Source of the DNA: Patescibacteria group bacterium
GTDB lineage: Bacteria; Patescibacteriota; Gracilibacteria; UM-FILTER-43-11
NCBI GenBank assembly: GCA_018813295.1
Contig: JAHJBZ010000047.1
Span: forward strand, 1 to 44,161
Length of the DNA stretch: 44,161 nucleotides
Reading direction: 5' to 3'
A program made the translations under genes and the position numbers. The notes beneath the pieces were generated by a model that was not told the origin of the DNA, made no database searches, and saw only the letters and a list, made by a program, of their open reading frames with translations. This document shows, piece after piece, positions 16,562 to 24,100 of the stretch (positions are counted from its first letter, which is position 1; each line of letters starts with the position of its first letter).

Positions 16562-17278
16562 TTATGCCTCCTCTGGTCTTGTGTATATCTTAAGTTCAGG
16601 CTCTCCTTCCACCGTTTCATCTCTTAGGCTAGGGAATGTAAAACCATATAAGCTATATCCTTCTTCGGCATAAGGGAGTCTGCTTGATGTCCAACCGACG
16701 TGTTCGGTTCCATTTACGGTAACTACGGGGATCAATCCATTTAAATGATATGGCTCTTCACTATCTAAGCGAATTCCCTTTATTGCTCCTTTCTTAATAG
16801 GGGCTGTATGTACATTTAATATATTCAATCTACCTTCGTTGAATAATTCTGTATTATCTCCTGTTCTTATTTCTTCAACTACGTCAAAGCTTGGTATTCC
16901 AATAGCTTCAAATGAGTAGTCTGGGTTTCCCCTTAAACCTACTTCATACATGTTAGTTACAACATCGCTGTTACGAATAGCTTCAAGCTTGGATTCAATG
17001 TATATTTTGCCGCGATCATTAGCATTTTTATACATTATAAAAATATTTTGTATCACTTCTGGTGCGTTTGTATAAGTTTCAGGTATTTCTGGGTCTAGTT
17101 CATATGTTCTTATTATTCTAAGATTATCTGGATCATCAAAAAACTCTTGTAATGGTATCAATTCGGGGTTTCTTTCAACTTCTTCGGCCTCTTGTGAGTG
17201 GGCTTCAGCTGGTGCGGTGCTTACTGCTCCATCATATACAAATCTATTTGGAAGTAGCGAGAAATTATAATTTTTCAT
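16562..17278 (-). CDS. Unknown protein, first gene of a duplicated pair
   Basis: This 238-residue soluble protein begins MKNYNFSLLPNRFVYDGAVS; the NRFVYDG part resembles the N-terminus of the gene at 2901-3749. It is paralogous to the downstream gene 15883-16545 (see there), which makes the pair an apparent tandem duplication. It has its own strong promoter (17314-17342), so both genes probably form a two-gene transcript. It contains no transmembrane segment and no recognisable catalytic motif. Confidence 0.75.
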   Translation of the reverse strand: MKNYNFSLLPNRFVYDGAVSTAPAEAHSQEAEEVERNPELIPLQEFFDDPDNLRIIRTYELDPEIPETYTNAPEVIQNIFIMYKNANDRGKIYIESKLEAIRNSDVVTNMYEVGLRGNPDYSFEAIGIPSFDVVEEIRTGDNTELFNEGRLNILNVHTAPIKKGAIKGIRLDSEEPYHLNGLIPVVTVNGTEHVGWTSSRLPYAEEGYSLYGFTFPSLRDETVEGEPELKIYTRPEEA

Positions 17279-17290
17279 GTTTTTTAAAGG

Positions 17291-17312
17291 TTAAGATATT
17301 AATTTATCTTAA
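17291..17312. promoter_or_regulatory. Operator-like inverted repeat next to the -10 box
   Basis: TTAAGATA (17291-17298) and TATCTTAA (17305-17312) are perfect 8-bp arms separated by 6 bp. One arm abuts the TATAAT box at 17314-17319 and covers the likely start of transcription. This would suit a repressor site, though AT-rich chance matches are possible. Confidence 0.4.
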
Positions 17313-17313
17313 T

Positions 17314-17342
17314 ATTATATCATTTTTGGGGAGGTTTGTAAA
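17314..17342 (-). promoter_or_regulatory. Promoter of the duplicated unknown genes
   Basis: On the minus strand: -35 TTTACA (5 of 6), 17-nt spacer, perfect TATAAT, then ATTAA and GATA. Confidence 0.8.
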
Positions 17343-17352
17343 GAGTTAAGAC

Positions 17353-18183
17353 TTACAAACCACGATACATTGAGTCTATTCCCTCAAATTCTTCTAGAAG
17401 TTCTGGAGTTAAATATGGATTGGTTTTCTTTGCAAATTCCAGCGCACTGTTGAGCGATTCTGTATCAAATTTTCCACAAATTCTTATTATATGAAATCTA
17501 TCTACTTCCTGATAGGCCAATATATCTCTTAATCCCCACCCATTTGACCCCACCATATCTATTGTGCGATCAATCTGCTCTGGAGAAAGTTCAAACTTAT
17601 TGTCGCTTATCATATCTGAAAATTTCCTGCTGTAACCATGTGAAGAATGTCTTAAGGATTCTTCTGCTTCATCTAGTTCTATATCAATAGGATCTGGTGG
17701 ATTGGCTTGGTCGAAACTCCAAGTGTAAACCTTCCTTTCCCCTGTACGACCCTCGTAAACGAAGATTCCTTTGCCAATTTTTGGTGTTATGTCTGCATAA
17801 TGCACGATTCTCAGGTCTCTCTTTATTTGATCTAATATTCTTAATATATCTGGTGGAAATGATTTTTCTTTTAAATAGAGTTCGTCGTTGTAGTTTTTTA
17901 CAAAAATTCTCATTAATTCTGCAATTTGTCCATTTCCTGCCAGTTCATTAAATTTTCTAATGCCTTCACCGGAAAGTATGGGTGGATCTGAAAGACACTC
18001 TGCGAATGAGATAGCCAGTTCTTTGCTAATTCTTTCATCGCCGAGCGCATTTGCAAAATCATCTGCTGATATTTCGATTCCTTGCCAAATTGTTTCACGA
18101 AGAGTATTTATTTTTTCGTGAATTTCATGGTAAACATCTAAGGATTCGACCTGTTGCGTGAGTTGTTCCGGGGGTCCAGCCAA
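17353..18183 (-). CDS. Unknown protein with TTG start
   Basis: This 276-residue protein starts with TTG at 18183 (MAGPPEQLTQQVESL); no in-frame ATG lies nearby and the promoter at 18209-18237 excludes an upstream start. The N-terminal 125 residues are helical, followed by a small beta-like region (KGIFVYEGRTGERKVYTWSFD, about 143-163) and another helical part. There are no transmembrane segments. The final residues are followed by a sequence (CTTTACAA context) much like that after the deacetylase-like gene, so the intergenic stretches at 17337 and 18232 look related. No family is recognised. Confidence 0.68.
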   Translation of the reverse strand: MAGPPEQLTQQVESLDVYHEIHEKINTLRETIWQGIEISADDFANALGDERISKELAISFAECLSDPPILSGEGIRKFNELAGNGQIAELMRIFVKNYNDELYLKEKSFPPDILRILDQIKRDLRIVHYADITPKIGKGIFVYEGRTGERKVYTWSFDQANPPDPIDIELDEAEESLRHSSHGYSRKFSDMISDNKFELSPEQIDRTIDMVGSNGWGLRDILAYQEVDRFHIIRICGKFDTESLNSALEFAKKTNPYLTPELLEEFEGIDSMYRGL

Positions 18184-18184
18184 A

Positions 18185-18210
18185 ATATTATGATTAAGTT
18201 TTCATAATAT
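18185..18210. promoter_or_regulatory. Operator-like inverted repeat at the promoter of 17353-18183
   Basis: ATATTATGA (18185-18193) and TCATAATAT (18202-18210) are perfect 9-bp arms with an 8-bp centre. One arm touches the -10 box and the other ends 1 nt before the TTG start codon. Confidence 0.45.
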
Positions 18211-18237
18211 TATACCATTTTGTAGTCTTCTTGTAAA
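18209..18237 (-). promoter_or_regulatory. Promoter of the unknown gene at 17353-18183
   Basis: On the minus strand: -35 TTTACA, 17-nt spacer, perfect TATAAT, then ATTAT and GAAA. It resembles the promoter at 17314-17342 including the CTCTTTACAA around the -35. Confidence 0.8.
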
Positions 18238-18249
18238 GAGTAAAGAGCT

Positions 18250-19398
18250 TTATAAACCACAATATCCCGATTGTTTTCTTCTTGATGTCATTGATTCAGC
18301 AGATCTTGGCAGTTCGCTTTGCTCGAATATTAAATTATTTTCATTTTCCTCAAAAGTCTCAGCAATTTCAGTTAGAGTTGCATATTCAAGTTCCCCTGAT
18401 TCCACATAAACATCCAATTCCGTTAAAAATTCATCCCACCATTCGATCATATTTGCCCAATATCCACATTCTTTTTTAGTGGCTGACCAATCGTCTGAGA
18501 TTCCGGTTCCCATTTCGGCTTTAAATTCTCTTGGGGTTGCAAATACTGCAAAGGTGTTAATTGTATTTGGCTGTAGGTTAGCGATTGCTTCTTCAACCGA
18601 CTCAATACTATTTGTATATGCCCCATGGCCAATGTGGATGTATTTTCCATTTGGATCGTGCTGTGTCCAGTCATCTTTTGCTGGCCTCCATACCCAACTG
18701 CTCATTTCTTCGCCTTCATTATGGCCCGGTGAAGCCACGCCCCAAAGTATTTGGAAGCTGGGAGAAAGGGTGTCTAGATATTCTAGCTCTTCTGTGATTT
18801 CATCTTCCTTTATTCCAGATGCAACTTTTGTAGGTGTACCACCAGCGTCTATAATTGCTTGTCTAACGCCTTCATAATTAATACAGGACTCATGGGCATG
18901 TGCATCGATTTCGTGCCCCATAGCCTCAAAATCTGTGTAAAAAGTAGGGTCAAATTTTTCTACACCATTACTAAAGGTCCAATCATTGCCCATATTTATT
19001 TTTGCACTGTGGCTTGCAACCATTTCTCCAAATTCTCTCATAGCACTTGTAAAGTGAAGCATTAAATTTTCATCTCCATCATAGTCAGGGATTTGTGCTT
19101 TTGGGTTTCGGCAGCTGCCAGTATCTTCTTCGGTGTGCATGACTATTGTAAAATACAATGGTGAAGTAAATGCTGTGATTTCTGTTTCCCGTTGTGGGTC
19201 CGATGGTGGGCCCCCCGCTAAGCGGGGTAGGCCCAATTGTTCGCAGTCTTCGGGGCATTTGCCTAAATCTTCTTCAATTTCCTGGCAGATGTTGTCGCCG
19301 CATTGGGAGAGTTGGTCTTTTAGTGGTAATTCTTCTTTTTCTCCACAAGCACTTAATAAGACAAGGGCGAGGATAAGGATTGGTAGTAGTTTTTTCAT
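18250..19398 (-). CDS. Lipoprotein with polysaccharide-deacetylase-like domain
   Basis: From ATG 19398 (MKKLLPILILALVLLSACGEKEE) the protein has 382 residues and a clear lipobox LLSAC, so it would be anchored on the outside of the membrane. The start at 19398 follows the adenosine-deaminase stop by 11 nt; the longer frame would overlap that gene. A short Cys-rich segment (CGDNICQEIEEDLGKCPEDC, about residues 31-50) resembles repeats found in secreted archaeal and CPR proteins. The main domain has GHEIDAHAHESC (about 160), the histidine-rich motif of NodB/polysaccharide-deacetylase folds, and ends with a conserved-looking TLTEIAETFEE helix. The key first-motif Asp is not obvious, so activity is uncertain. 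An in-frame palindrome at 19208-19234 encodes LPRLAGGPP. Confidence 0.65.
   Translation of the reverse strand: MKKLLPILILALVLLSACGEKEELPLKDQLSQCGDNICQEIEEDLGKCPEDCEQLGLPRLAGGPPSDPQRETEITAFTSPLYFTIVMHTEEDTGSCRNPKAQIPDYDGDENLMLHFTSAMREFGEMVASHSAKINMGNDWTFSNGVEKFDPTFYTDFEAMGHEIDAHAHESCINYEGVRQAIIDAGGTPTKVASGIKEDEITEELEYLDTLSPSFQILWGVASPGHNEGEEMSSWVWRPAKDDWTQHDPNGKYIHIGHGAYTNSIESVEEAIANLQPNTINTFAVFATPREFKAEMGTGISDDWSATKKECGYWANMIEWWDEFLTELDVYVESGELEYATLTEIAETFEENENNLIFEQSELPRSAESMTSRRKQSGYCGL
19208..19234. repeat. Palindrome inside the deacetylase-like gene
   Basis: GGGCC and GGCCC flank the core CCCCGCTAAGCGGGG (19213-19227), with a two-base bulge. The core matches 14 of 15 bases of the intergenic palindrome core at 31432-31446. 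In frame it encodes L-P-R-L-A-G-G-P-P, in a linker just before the catalytic-like domain. Confidence 0.75.
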
Positions 19399-19409
19399 AG
19401 TTTCAGATA

Positions 19410-20438
19410 TTACATAACTGTTTCGTAAATACATTCCTCGACCTTTTTTATCATTTCTTTTTTTGCGCTGTCTTCCAGAAATGTGGCTTTAAATGAGTTT
19501 TTTGCAAGCTGCACAATATCTTCTTTCGATAGATTAAGTGCTTTGGTTATGGCTAGATAATTTTCATTTATGTATCCACCAAAATAAGCCGGGTCATCGG
19601 AATTTATTGTTACGAGCAATCCTTTTTGCATCATTTCTTTTAGTGGGTGTTCCGTCAGATCCTCAACTACTTTTAATTTTAAATTTGAGAGAGGGCAAAC
19701 GGTAAGTGGCATTTGGAGTTGAGCCAACTCTGCAATCAATTTCTCATCATCTAAACAGTGATTGCCATGATCTATTCGTGAAACTTTTAAGAGATTTAGA
19801 GCTTCCCATACGTATTCTGCAGGCCCCTCTTCGCCAGCATGGGCTACGGTTAAAAAACCTTCACCACGTGCCATTTCGAATACTTTTTGAAATTTTGACG
19901 GAGGGTTGCCAACTTCGGATGAGTCCAGTCCAACGGCGGTAATTTTATCTTTATATGGCAAAGCTTCTTTGAATGTTTTTATTGCTGATTCTTCATCAAG
20001 ATGACGCAGGAAACACATGATTAGCTGTGCGGACATTCCAAATTCTTCTTTCGCATCTGTAACGGCCCTGTGAATTCCATTAATTACAGTTTCAAATTTT
20101 ATACCTCTATCTGTGTGGGTTTGAGGGTCAAAGAAAATTTCCGCATGTATAACATTTTGTGAATGAGCTTTTTGTAGATACGCCCAGGTCATGTCATAAA
20201 AATCCTGCTCCTCAATTAATACCCCTGCTCCTTCGTAATAAATATCCAAAAACTCTTGTAGGTTATTGAAATTATAAGCGTTTTTTAATTCTTCAATCGA
20301 TTTATATTTGATTTCAATTTTATTCCGCTTTGCAATTTCAAACATAAGTTCAGGTTCAAAAGTACCTTCGATGTGCAGATGAAGTTCAGCTTTTGGGATT
20401 TTTTTTATGAAGTCTTCGATTGATGTTTGTTGGTTCAT
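19410..20438 (-). CDS. add: Adenosine/adenine deaminase
   Basis: This zinc enzyme would deaminate adenosine to inosine, or adenine to hypoxanthine, in purine salvage. The 342-residue protein shows the family motifs in order: AELHLHIEG (H20, H22 zinc ligands), the TVAHAGEEGP segment (about residues 196-205) with the catalytic glutamate, RIDHGNHC (about 220), PLSNLKL (about 253) and the zinc-ligand NSDDPAYFGGY (about 277-287). The YFGGY-x-x-ENY pattern and the length fit the AdeC-like adenine deaminase branch of the family (fungal Aah1 type) as well as adenosine deaminase, so substrate is not settled. It follows the 2,3-dehydratase gene by 23 nt on the same strand. Confidence 0.9.
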   Translation of the reverse strand: MNQQTSIEDFIKKIPKAELHLHIEGTFEPELMFEIAKRNKIEIKYKSIEELKNAYNFNNLQEFLDIYYEGAGVLIEEQDFYDMTWAYLQKAHSQNVIHAEIFFDPQTHTDRGIKFETVINGIHRAVTDAKEEFGMSAQLIMCFLRHLDEESAIKTFKEALPYKDKITAVGLDSSEVGNPPSKFQKVFEMARGEGFLTVAHAGEEGPAEYVWEALNLLKVSRIDHGNHCLDDEKLIAELAQLQMPLTVCPLSNLKLKVVEDLTEHPLKEMMQKGLLVTINSDDPAYFGGYINENYLAITKALNLSKEDIVQLAKNSFKATFLEDSAKKEMIKKVEECIYETVM

Positions 20439-20461
20439 TTTTTTGAGTTTAGTTGTTTGTA

Positions 20462-21712
20462 TTATAGCAGAGGCAGTAATCCTGAGATTGCACTTCGTGC
20501 TTCATTGGTAAATATTCCTTGAGTTTTTAACAAGCTACAAATTTCAAAAACATTTAAAATATAATATTCGTCCGATTGTTTGTAGAAATCAATTTGGTTA
20601 GTTAAGCATATTTTATATTTTGAGATGTTTTGGAAAAATCTACCACCTTCTTCTGACTGCTTCCACTCTGCCAAGATTTCGTTTTCAGGTAGATCTAATT
20701 CGCCTTCAACTTGGAAGGTTGGGCCTAGTTGCATGTAGTTTTTAAAGCCCAATTCCATTCGCTCTTTAAAAATAAAGTGGTATTCATCATTTGTTTTGCT
20801 TGCTAAAAGGACGATGTTTTCTTCACTGGTTTTGGTGACTAGTGGCTGCCCCCATTTTTTAACCTCTCTATCTATCATGCTTATGTTGAAATAACCAAAA
20901 CCAAAACTATTTTTCTTTTTGGGGACAATGCCTGTGTCATTCATATCCCAATTGTTCAATTCATCCAGAGGGACTTGTTTAATGTCGAATTGCAGTTTCC
21001 CCCTTTTCTCTTCAATTGAATTTATTATATTTTCGACGTCATTTTCAGTGTTGCTGAAGTATGAATTTAAGAGCGGTGTTCTTTTCTCTTTTTCCAGAAT
21101 GCGTTTTTCAAGCAGGTGTGATATGACTGACCTGAAGTCTGTGTTAAATAGATAATCCGTGTTTAATTCACTTATGACGTCGTTTAAGCCAAACCATTTA
21201 TATTTCTTGTTGCTTATTTCTATTTCGTCTTCCTGGATTTCTATGATTGCATTCAGGTTGTATTTATTTAAAAAACGAGTTCCTTGTTCAGATTGTTTAA
21301 TGTTAACTGGTTTAGGGTGCTTATCATCTAGAAAGAAATTGAGATAGTTTGTGCTTTTCCCTCCATGTTTTACTTTGTAATTTGATTCTGTTGCTTGCAC
21401 TGATGGTCCTATTTGAGTGATACCTACATCACCTGGTTCGGATTTAGCGTGCAAAAGAATTCTTGCACCATCATCACCGTGGTTTATTAAAAAGCCTAAT
21501 ATGCCAATTTCTGGTTGGTTGATGATTGGTAATTCATTTTCTTCGAGAGGGTAGTCATCTGATTTAATGCCGACGACTGTAAAAAACGCAGAATCCTTTC
21601 GTTTTATTTCTCCATCTTCATAATGCCAATCTGTAAGATCGCTTAGGTTTACTTGGTCGACTGTTGTGTCCAGTGCATTACGATATGCGTTAATCCAATT
21701 TAGTATGTTCAT
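20462..21712 (-). CDS. NDP-hexose 2,3-dehydratase family protein (EvaA-like)
   Basis: This 416-residue protein consists of two tandem homologous halves, as in NDP-hexose 2,3-dehydratases that remove the 2-OH of dTDP-4-keto-6-deoxyglucose on the way to 2,6-dideoxysugars. Half one: SAFFTVVGIK, then ILLHAKSEPGD, then QIGPSVQATESNY (about residues 41-112). Half two: NSFGFGYFNIS, then VLLASKTNDEYHF, then QLGPTFQVEG (about 264-343). Both halves end in a helical segment (ISHLLEKR and AISGLLPLL). The start codon overlaps the stop of the glycosyltransferase gene by 4 bp, so the two are translationally coupled. It suggests a deoxysugar on a surface glycan; the other deoxysugar genes are not in this window. 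Confidence 0.8.
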   Translation of the reverse strand: MNILNWINAYRNALDTTVDQVNLSDLTDWHYEDGEIKRKDSAFFTVVGIKSDDYPLEENELPIINQPEIGILGFLINHGDDGARILLHAKSEPGDVGITQIGPSVQATESNYKVKHGGKSTNYLNFFLDDKHPKPVNIKQSEQGTRFLNKYNLNAIIEIQEDEIEISNKKYKWFGLNDVISELNTDYLFNTDFRSVISHLLEKRILEKEKRTPLLNSYFSNTENDVENIINSIEEKRGKLQFDIKQVPLDELNNWDMNDTGIVPKKKNSFGFGYFNISMIDREVKKWGQPLVTKTSEENIVLLASKTNDEYHFIFKERMELGFKNYMQLGPTFQVEGELDLPENEILAEWKQSEEGGRFFQNISKYKICLTNQIDFYKQSDEYYILNVFEICSLLKTQGIFTNEARSAISGLLPLL

Positions 21713-22782
21713 GTGGTTTTTGGGAAGTGTTTTTTTGCATATTCGATTACTTCTTCCATATTATGCATTTTAATTTTCGTATCTCCAGTTTTATTTCGCA
21801 AGGCTCTTTCTCTTACTCTCACTCTCCAGTCTTTAGATAGGAATATTTTACCAGCAATAGTGTAAATATCTATACCAGTAAAATAATATAGGTACGCGGT
21901 AACTTTGTTAAAAACAACGTTGTAGATTGTTCTTAGAATTATATGTAATAGTTTCATTGATTTTGGCGGGATTGGATTTATTTTTTTGAATTTATGTTCC
22001 GTTAATTTATCTGGTTTTATTAATTCCTCGAAATCATCATATTTTTTTTGGAACAATTTTAGGATATATTCATTTTCTTTTCCCTTATATTCGTAAGATG
22101 TTTTTTGAGACCCTTTTCTTAGCTCACGATTATTGTGATAGCTGAGATATGCGGAGGTGATTTTTTTGCCGTAATCAAATTTAATTCTTTTTCTCCATGC
22201 TCTCATAATATATTCCTGGGCAGAGCTTCTATATAATTCTATTTTCCTTTTCCAATAGCCAATTTCCATGGCTTTATCCGTTTTTAACACCCATGAGCTT
22301 ACCGGTTCGCTAAGCATATAGTGAGCCAAGAATCCATAATATGGTTTCCTGTTAACAGGGTTTACCATTTTGAATTTTGGGACTCCATTTTCGACTAAAC
22401 GAGACATGGCAGCCCTACCAATATAAAAATCTGTATTATTATTTTTTAAACTGGAAATTGCAACTTCCAGATGGTTTGGCGTCCATAAATCGTCGTGATT
22501 TAAAAAAGCAATATATTCGGTTTCAGCAAGTGCCATGCCTATGCTATTACCACCGGCTTGCTCTCCATATCTGAATGGGTTGTTGTAATAAAAAACACGA
22601 TCGTCATCAATTCTATCCATTAGATCCTGTGTACTTTGGCTACAACCATCTCCAATTACATAGCACACCCAATCTTTAATGGTTTGACTTTGAACACTTC
22701 TTATCGCTGTGGATAAAACATCCGGCCTGTTATAAGTCGCAATAATTACTGTAACCAGTGCTTTGTTTTTTGGTGACTCCAT
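21709..22782 (-). CDS. Family 2 glycosyltransferase
   Basis: This 357-residue GT-A enzyme transfers a sugar from a nucleotide donor, probably to a surface glycan. Visible features: VTVIIATYNRPDVL (about residues 10-23), the CYVIGDGCSQSTQDL segment (about 40-54), and the metal-binding LNHDDLWTPNHLE (about 94-106). The acceptor-side region follows (SSWVLKTDKAMEIGYW, SAQEYIMRAWRKR). The C-terminal quarter has a hydrophobic stretch (YNVVFNKVTAYLYYFTGI, about 290-307), probably membrane-associated. It overlaps the following 2,3-dehydratase gene by 4 bp, so they likely act on one glycan. It opens the operon 20462-22782, which may extend on through add and the deacetylase-like gene. Confidence 0.88.
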   Translation of the reverse strand: MESPKNKALVTVIIATYNRPDVLSTAIRSVQSQTIKDWVCYVIGDGCSQSTQDLMDRIDDDRVFYYNNPFRYGEQAGGNSIGMALAETEYIAFLNHDDLWTPNHLEVAISSLKNNNTDFYIGRAAMSRLVENGVPKFKMVNPVNRKPYYGFLAHYMLSEPVSSWVLKTDKAMEIGYWKRKIELYRSSAQEYIMRAWRKRIKFDYGKKITSAYLSYHNNRELRKGSQKTSYEYKGKENEYILKLFQKKYDDFEELIKPDKLTEHKFKKINPIPPKSMKLLHIILRTIYNVVFNKVTAYLYYFTGIDIYTIAGKIFLSKDWRVRVRERALRNKTGDTKIKMHNMEEVIEYAKKHFPKTT

Positions 22783-22848
22783 TTTTTAAATGCACTAAAA
22801 ATTGTACATCAAAAAAAAGCTATGCACTAATCATCGTGGAAATTAATG

Positions 22849-23361
22849 TTAGTGTATTAAATTTATACCATCTAATACTCTTCTTATGTGGGATCTAGTG
22901 CCTTCTGTTTCGCTGTCTTTTTCAACATCTAAGATGCGTCCAAAACGACTAGCTGTTGCTGTTCTAACATATCCCCTTGCTTTCTCTATTGGTGTCATGC
23001 CACCCGCAACTGGTTCTTCATCTGCCATTTCACGTGCTTTTCTTAATATTTCGGCGTAATCGTTTACATCTTCTTGCGTTTTAAGCGCACCTTTTCTGAC
23101 ATATTCTTCTACTAGTGCTCTAGTTTCACCTCTAAATGCATCTAAATCTACTGTAGACAACAGTAAGTTCTCTGGTGTTATTTGTTCGCTTCCTGATATT
23201 GGTTCTATTGCCGCTTCTGATGGTGGTTCTACTGCTTTTGATGTTCGTGGTGTATCTAAACTCGGCTCAGCCGCAATTATGTCTTCAATACTGTCTCTTT
23301 CTGGTTCAAATGCTGCTTTTTCTGGTAAATCTGCTGCTGGTATGTTTGTGCTTGGTATCAT
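22849..23361 (-). CDS. Lineage-specific protein, unknown function
   Basis: Starting at ATG 23361 (MIPSTNIPAADLP) the protein has 170 residues. The upstream in-frame ATG at 23388 lies only 3 nt from the -10 box, so it is not used. The first 70 residues are Pro/Glu/Ala-rich and probably disordered (PERDSIEDIIAAEPSLD); the remainder is helical and basic at the end (GYVRTATASRFGRILDVEKDSETEGTRSHIRRVL). No signal peptide or membrane segment is present. It has its own promoter (23392-23420). No known family is recognised. Confidence 0.65.
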   Translation of the reverse strand: MIPSTNIPAADLPEKAAFEPERDSIEDIIAAEPSLDTPRTSKAVEPPSEAAIEPISGSEQITPENLLLSTVDLDAFRGETRALVEEYVRKGALKTQEDVNDYAEILRKAREMADEEPVAGGMTPIEKARGYVRTATASRFGRILDVEKDSETEGTRSHIRRVLDGINLIH

Positions 23362-23388
23362 GATATTTTGTGTTATTTGTAATATCAT
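23360..23388. promoter_or_regulatory. Inverted repeat from -10 region to the start codon
   Basis: ATGATATT (23360-23367) and AATATCAT (23381-23388) are perfect 8-bp arms with a 13-bp centre. One arm contains part of the start codon and the other covers the likely start of transcription, as at 17291 and 18185. Confidence 0.4.
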
Positions 23389-23391
23389 AAT

Positions 23392-23420
23392 ATTATAGCA
23401 TATTTTGGTTGGGAGTGCAA
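23392..23420 (-). promoter_or_regulatory. Promoter of the unknown gene at 22849-23361
   Basis: On the minus strand: -35 TTGCAC, 17-nt spacer, perfect TATAAT, then ATTAT and GATA. Confidence 0.75.
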
Positions 23421-23466
23421 GTATTTATTTACGCCAAAAAAGCTTTTTGTTGATTATGTCAGTTAA

Positions 23467-24030
23467 TTACAACTCCTTTTTAATATCACCGAGCAACAAA
23501 TCAAATTCCGTATATCCCGCATCTTCGTTAAAGTGGCCTGCACCCTTTATGATGTTGACTTTGCTGTCTAATTTGTTTGCCAAATCTTCAGCCAGATAAA
23601 GCGGAAAGTATGGATCATTGTCCGAATGATATATGTGAAAATTTCTGCAGTTTTGTCTGATTTTTTCCCAGTCAAACGGCTTGTTTACAAATGTCTCCAC
23701 CATCTCATACCATTCTGATGTTGTTGGTAAGGTGCTTGGGTCATATCCTGCAATGCAATATGCCGCCTTTATTGGTGTGTCTATTTTTTCAAGTATATTT
23801 AGTAAAAATGGTGTCCCCAAACTGTGGCCGATAATAATTGAGTCTTCATTCAGATATTGTTCGTATTCCTCAAATACCTTCAGCCAGTTTTCCAGTGTCT
23901 GGTTTTCCGGCGTGGGGAATTCAGGGATGAATACTTTGCAATTCAGTTTTTCTAATTCAGATTTTAGCCATGGAAACCAATTTTCCCCTGGATGACCATA
24001 AACTCCGTGGATGATGAAGATGTTTGTCAT
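23467..24030 (-). CDS. RBBP9/YdeN-family alpha/beta hydrolase
   Basis: From ATG 24030 (MTNIFIIHGVYGHPGENWFPW) this 187-residue protein shows the compact serine-hydrolase fold of the RBBP9/YdeN family: the oxyanion region IIHGVYG (5-11), nucleophile elbow GHSLG (about 69-73), the acid in HSDNDPYFP (about 136-144) and the catalytic His in GAGHFN (about 163-168). All three catalytic residues are present. The longer frame (24057) would start upstream of the natural fold and is not used. Its substrate is unknown; family members include serine hydrolases of uncertain role. It lies downstream of the SLH gene on the same strand, with a 70-nt gap. Confidence 0.82.
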   Translation of the reverse strand: MTNIFIIHGVYGHPGENWFPWLKSELEKLNCKVFIPEFPTPENQTLENWLKVFEEYEQYLNEDSIIIGHSLGTPFLLNILEKIDTPIKAAYCIAGYDPSTLPTTSEWYEMVETFVNKPFDWEKIRQNCRNFHIYHSDNDPYFPLYLAEDLANKLDSKVNIIKGAGHFNEDAGYTEFDLLLGDIKKEL

Positions 24031-24100
24031 ATTGTTTTTTGCGTATTGTGAATGCATGATTGTTCTCTTGGGACCGTGTAGAATGGCATATTAATTTTGA

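Noticed and set aside
16546-16620. Longer N-terminus for the gene at 15883-16545
   Set aside because: It would overlap the upstream paralog by 59 bp, and the added residues have no counterpart in that paralog.
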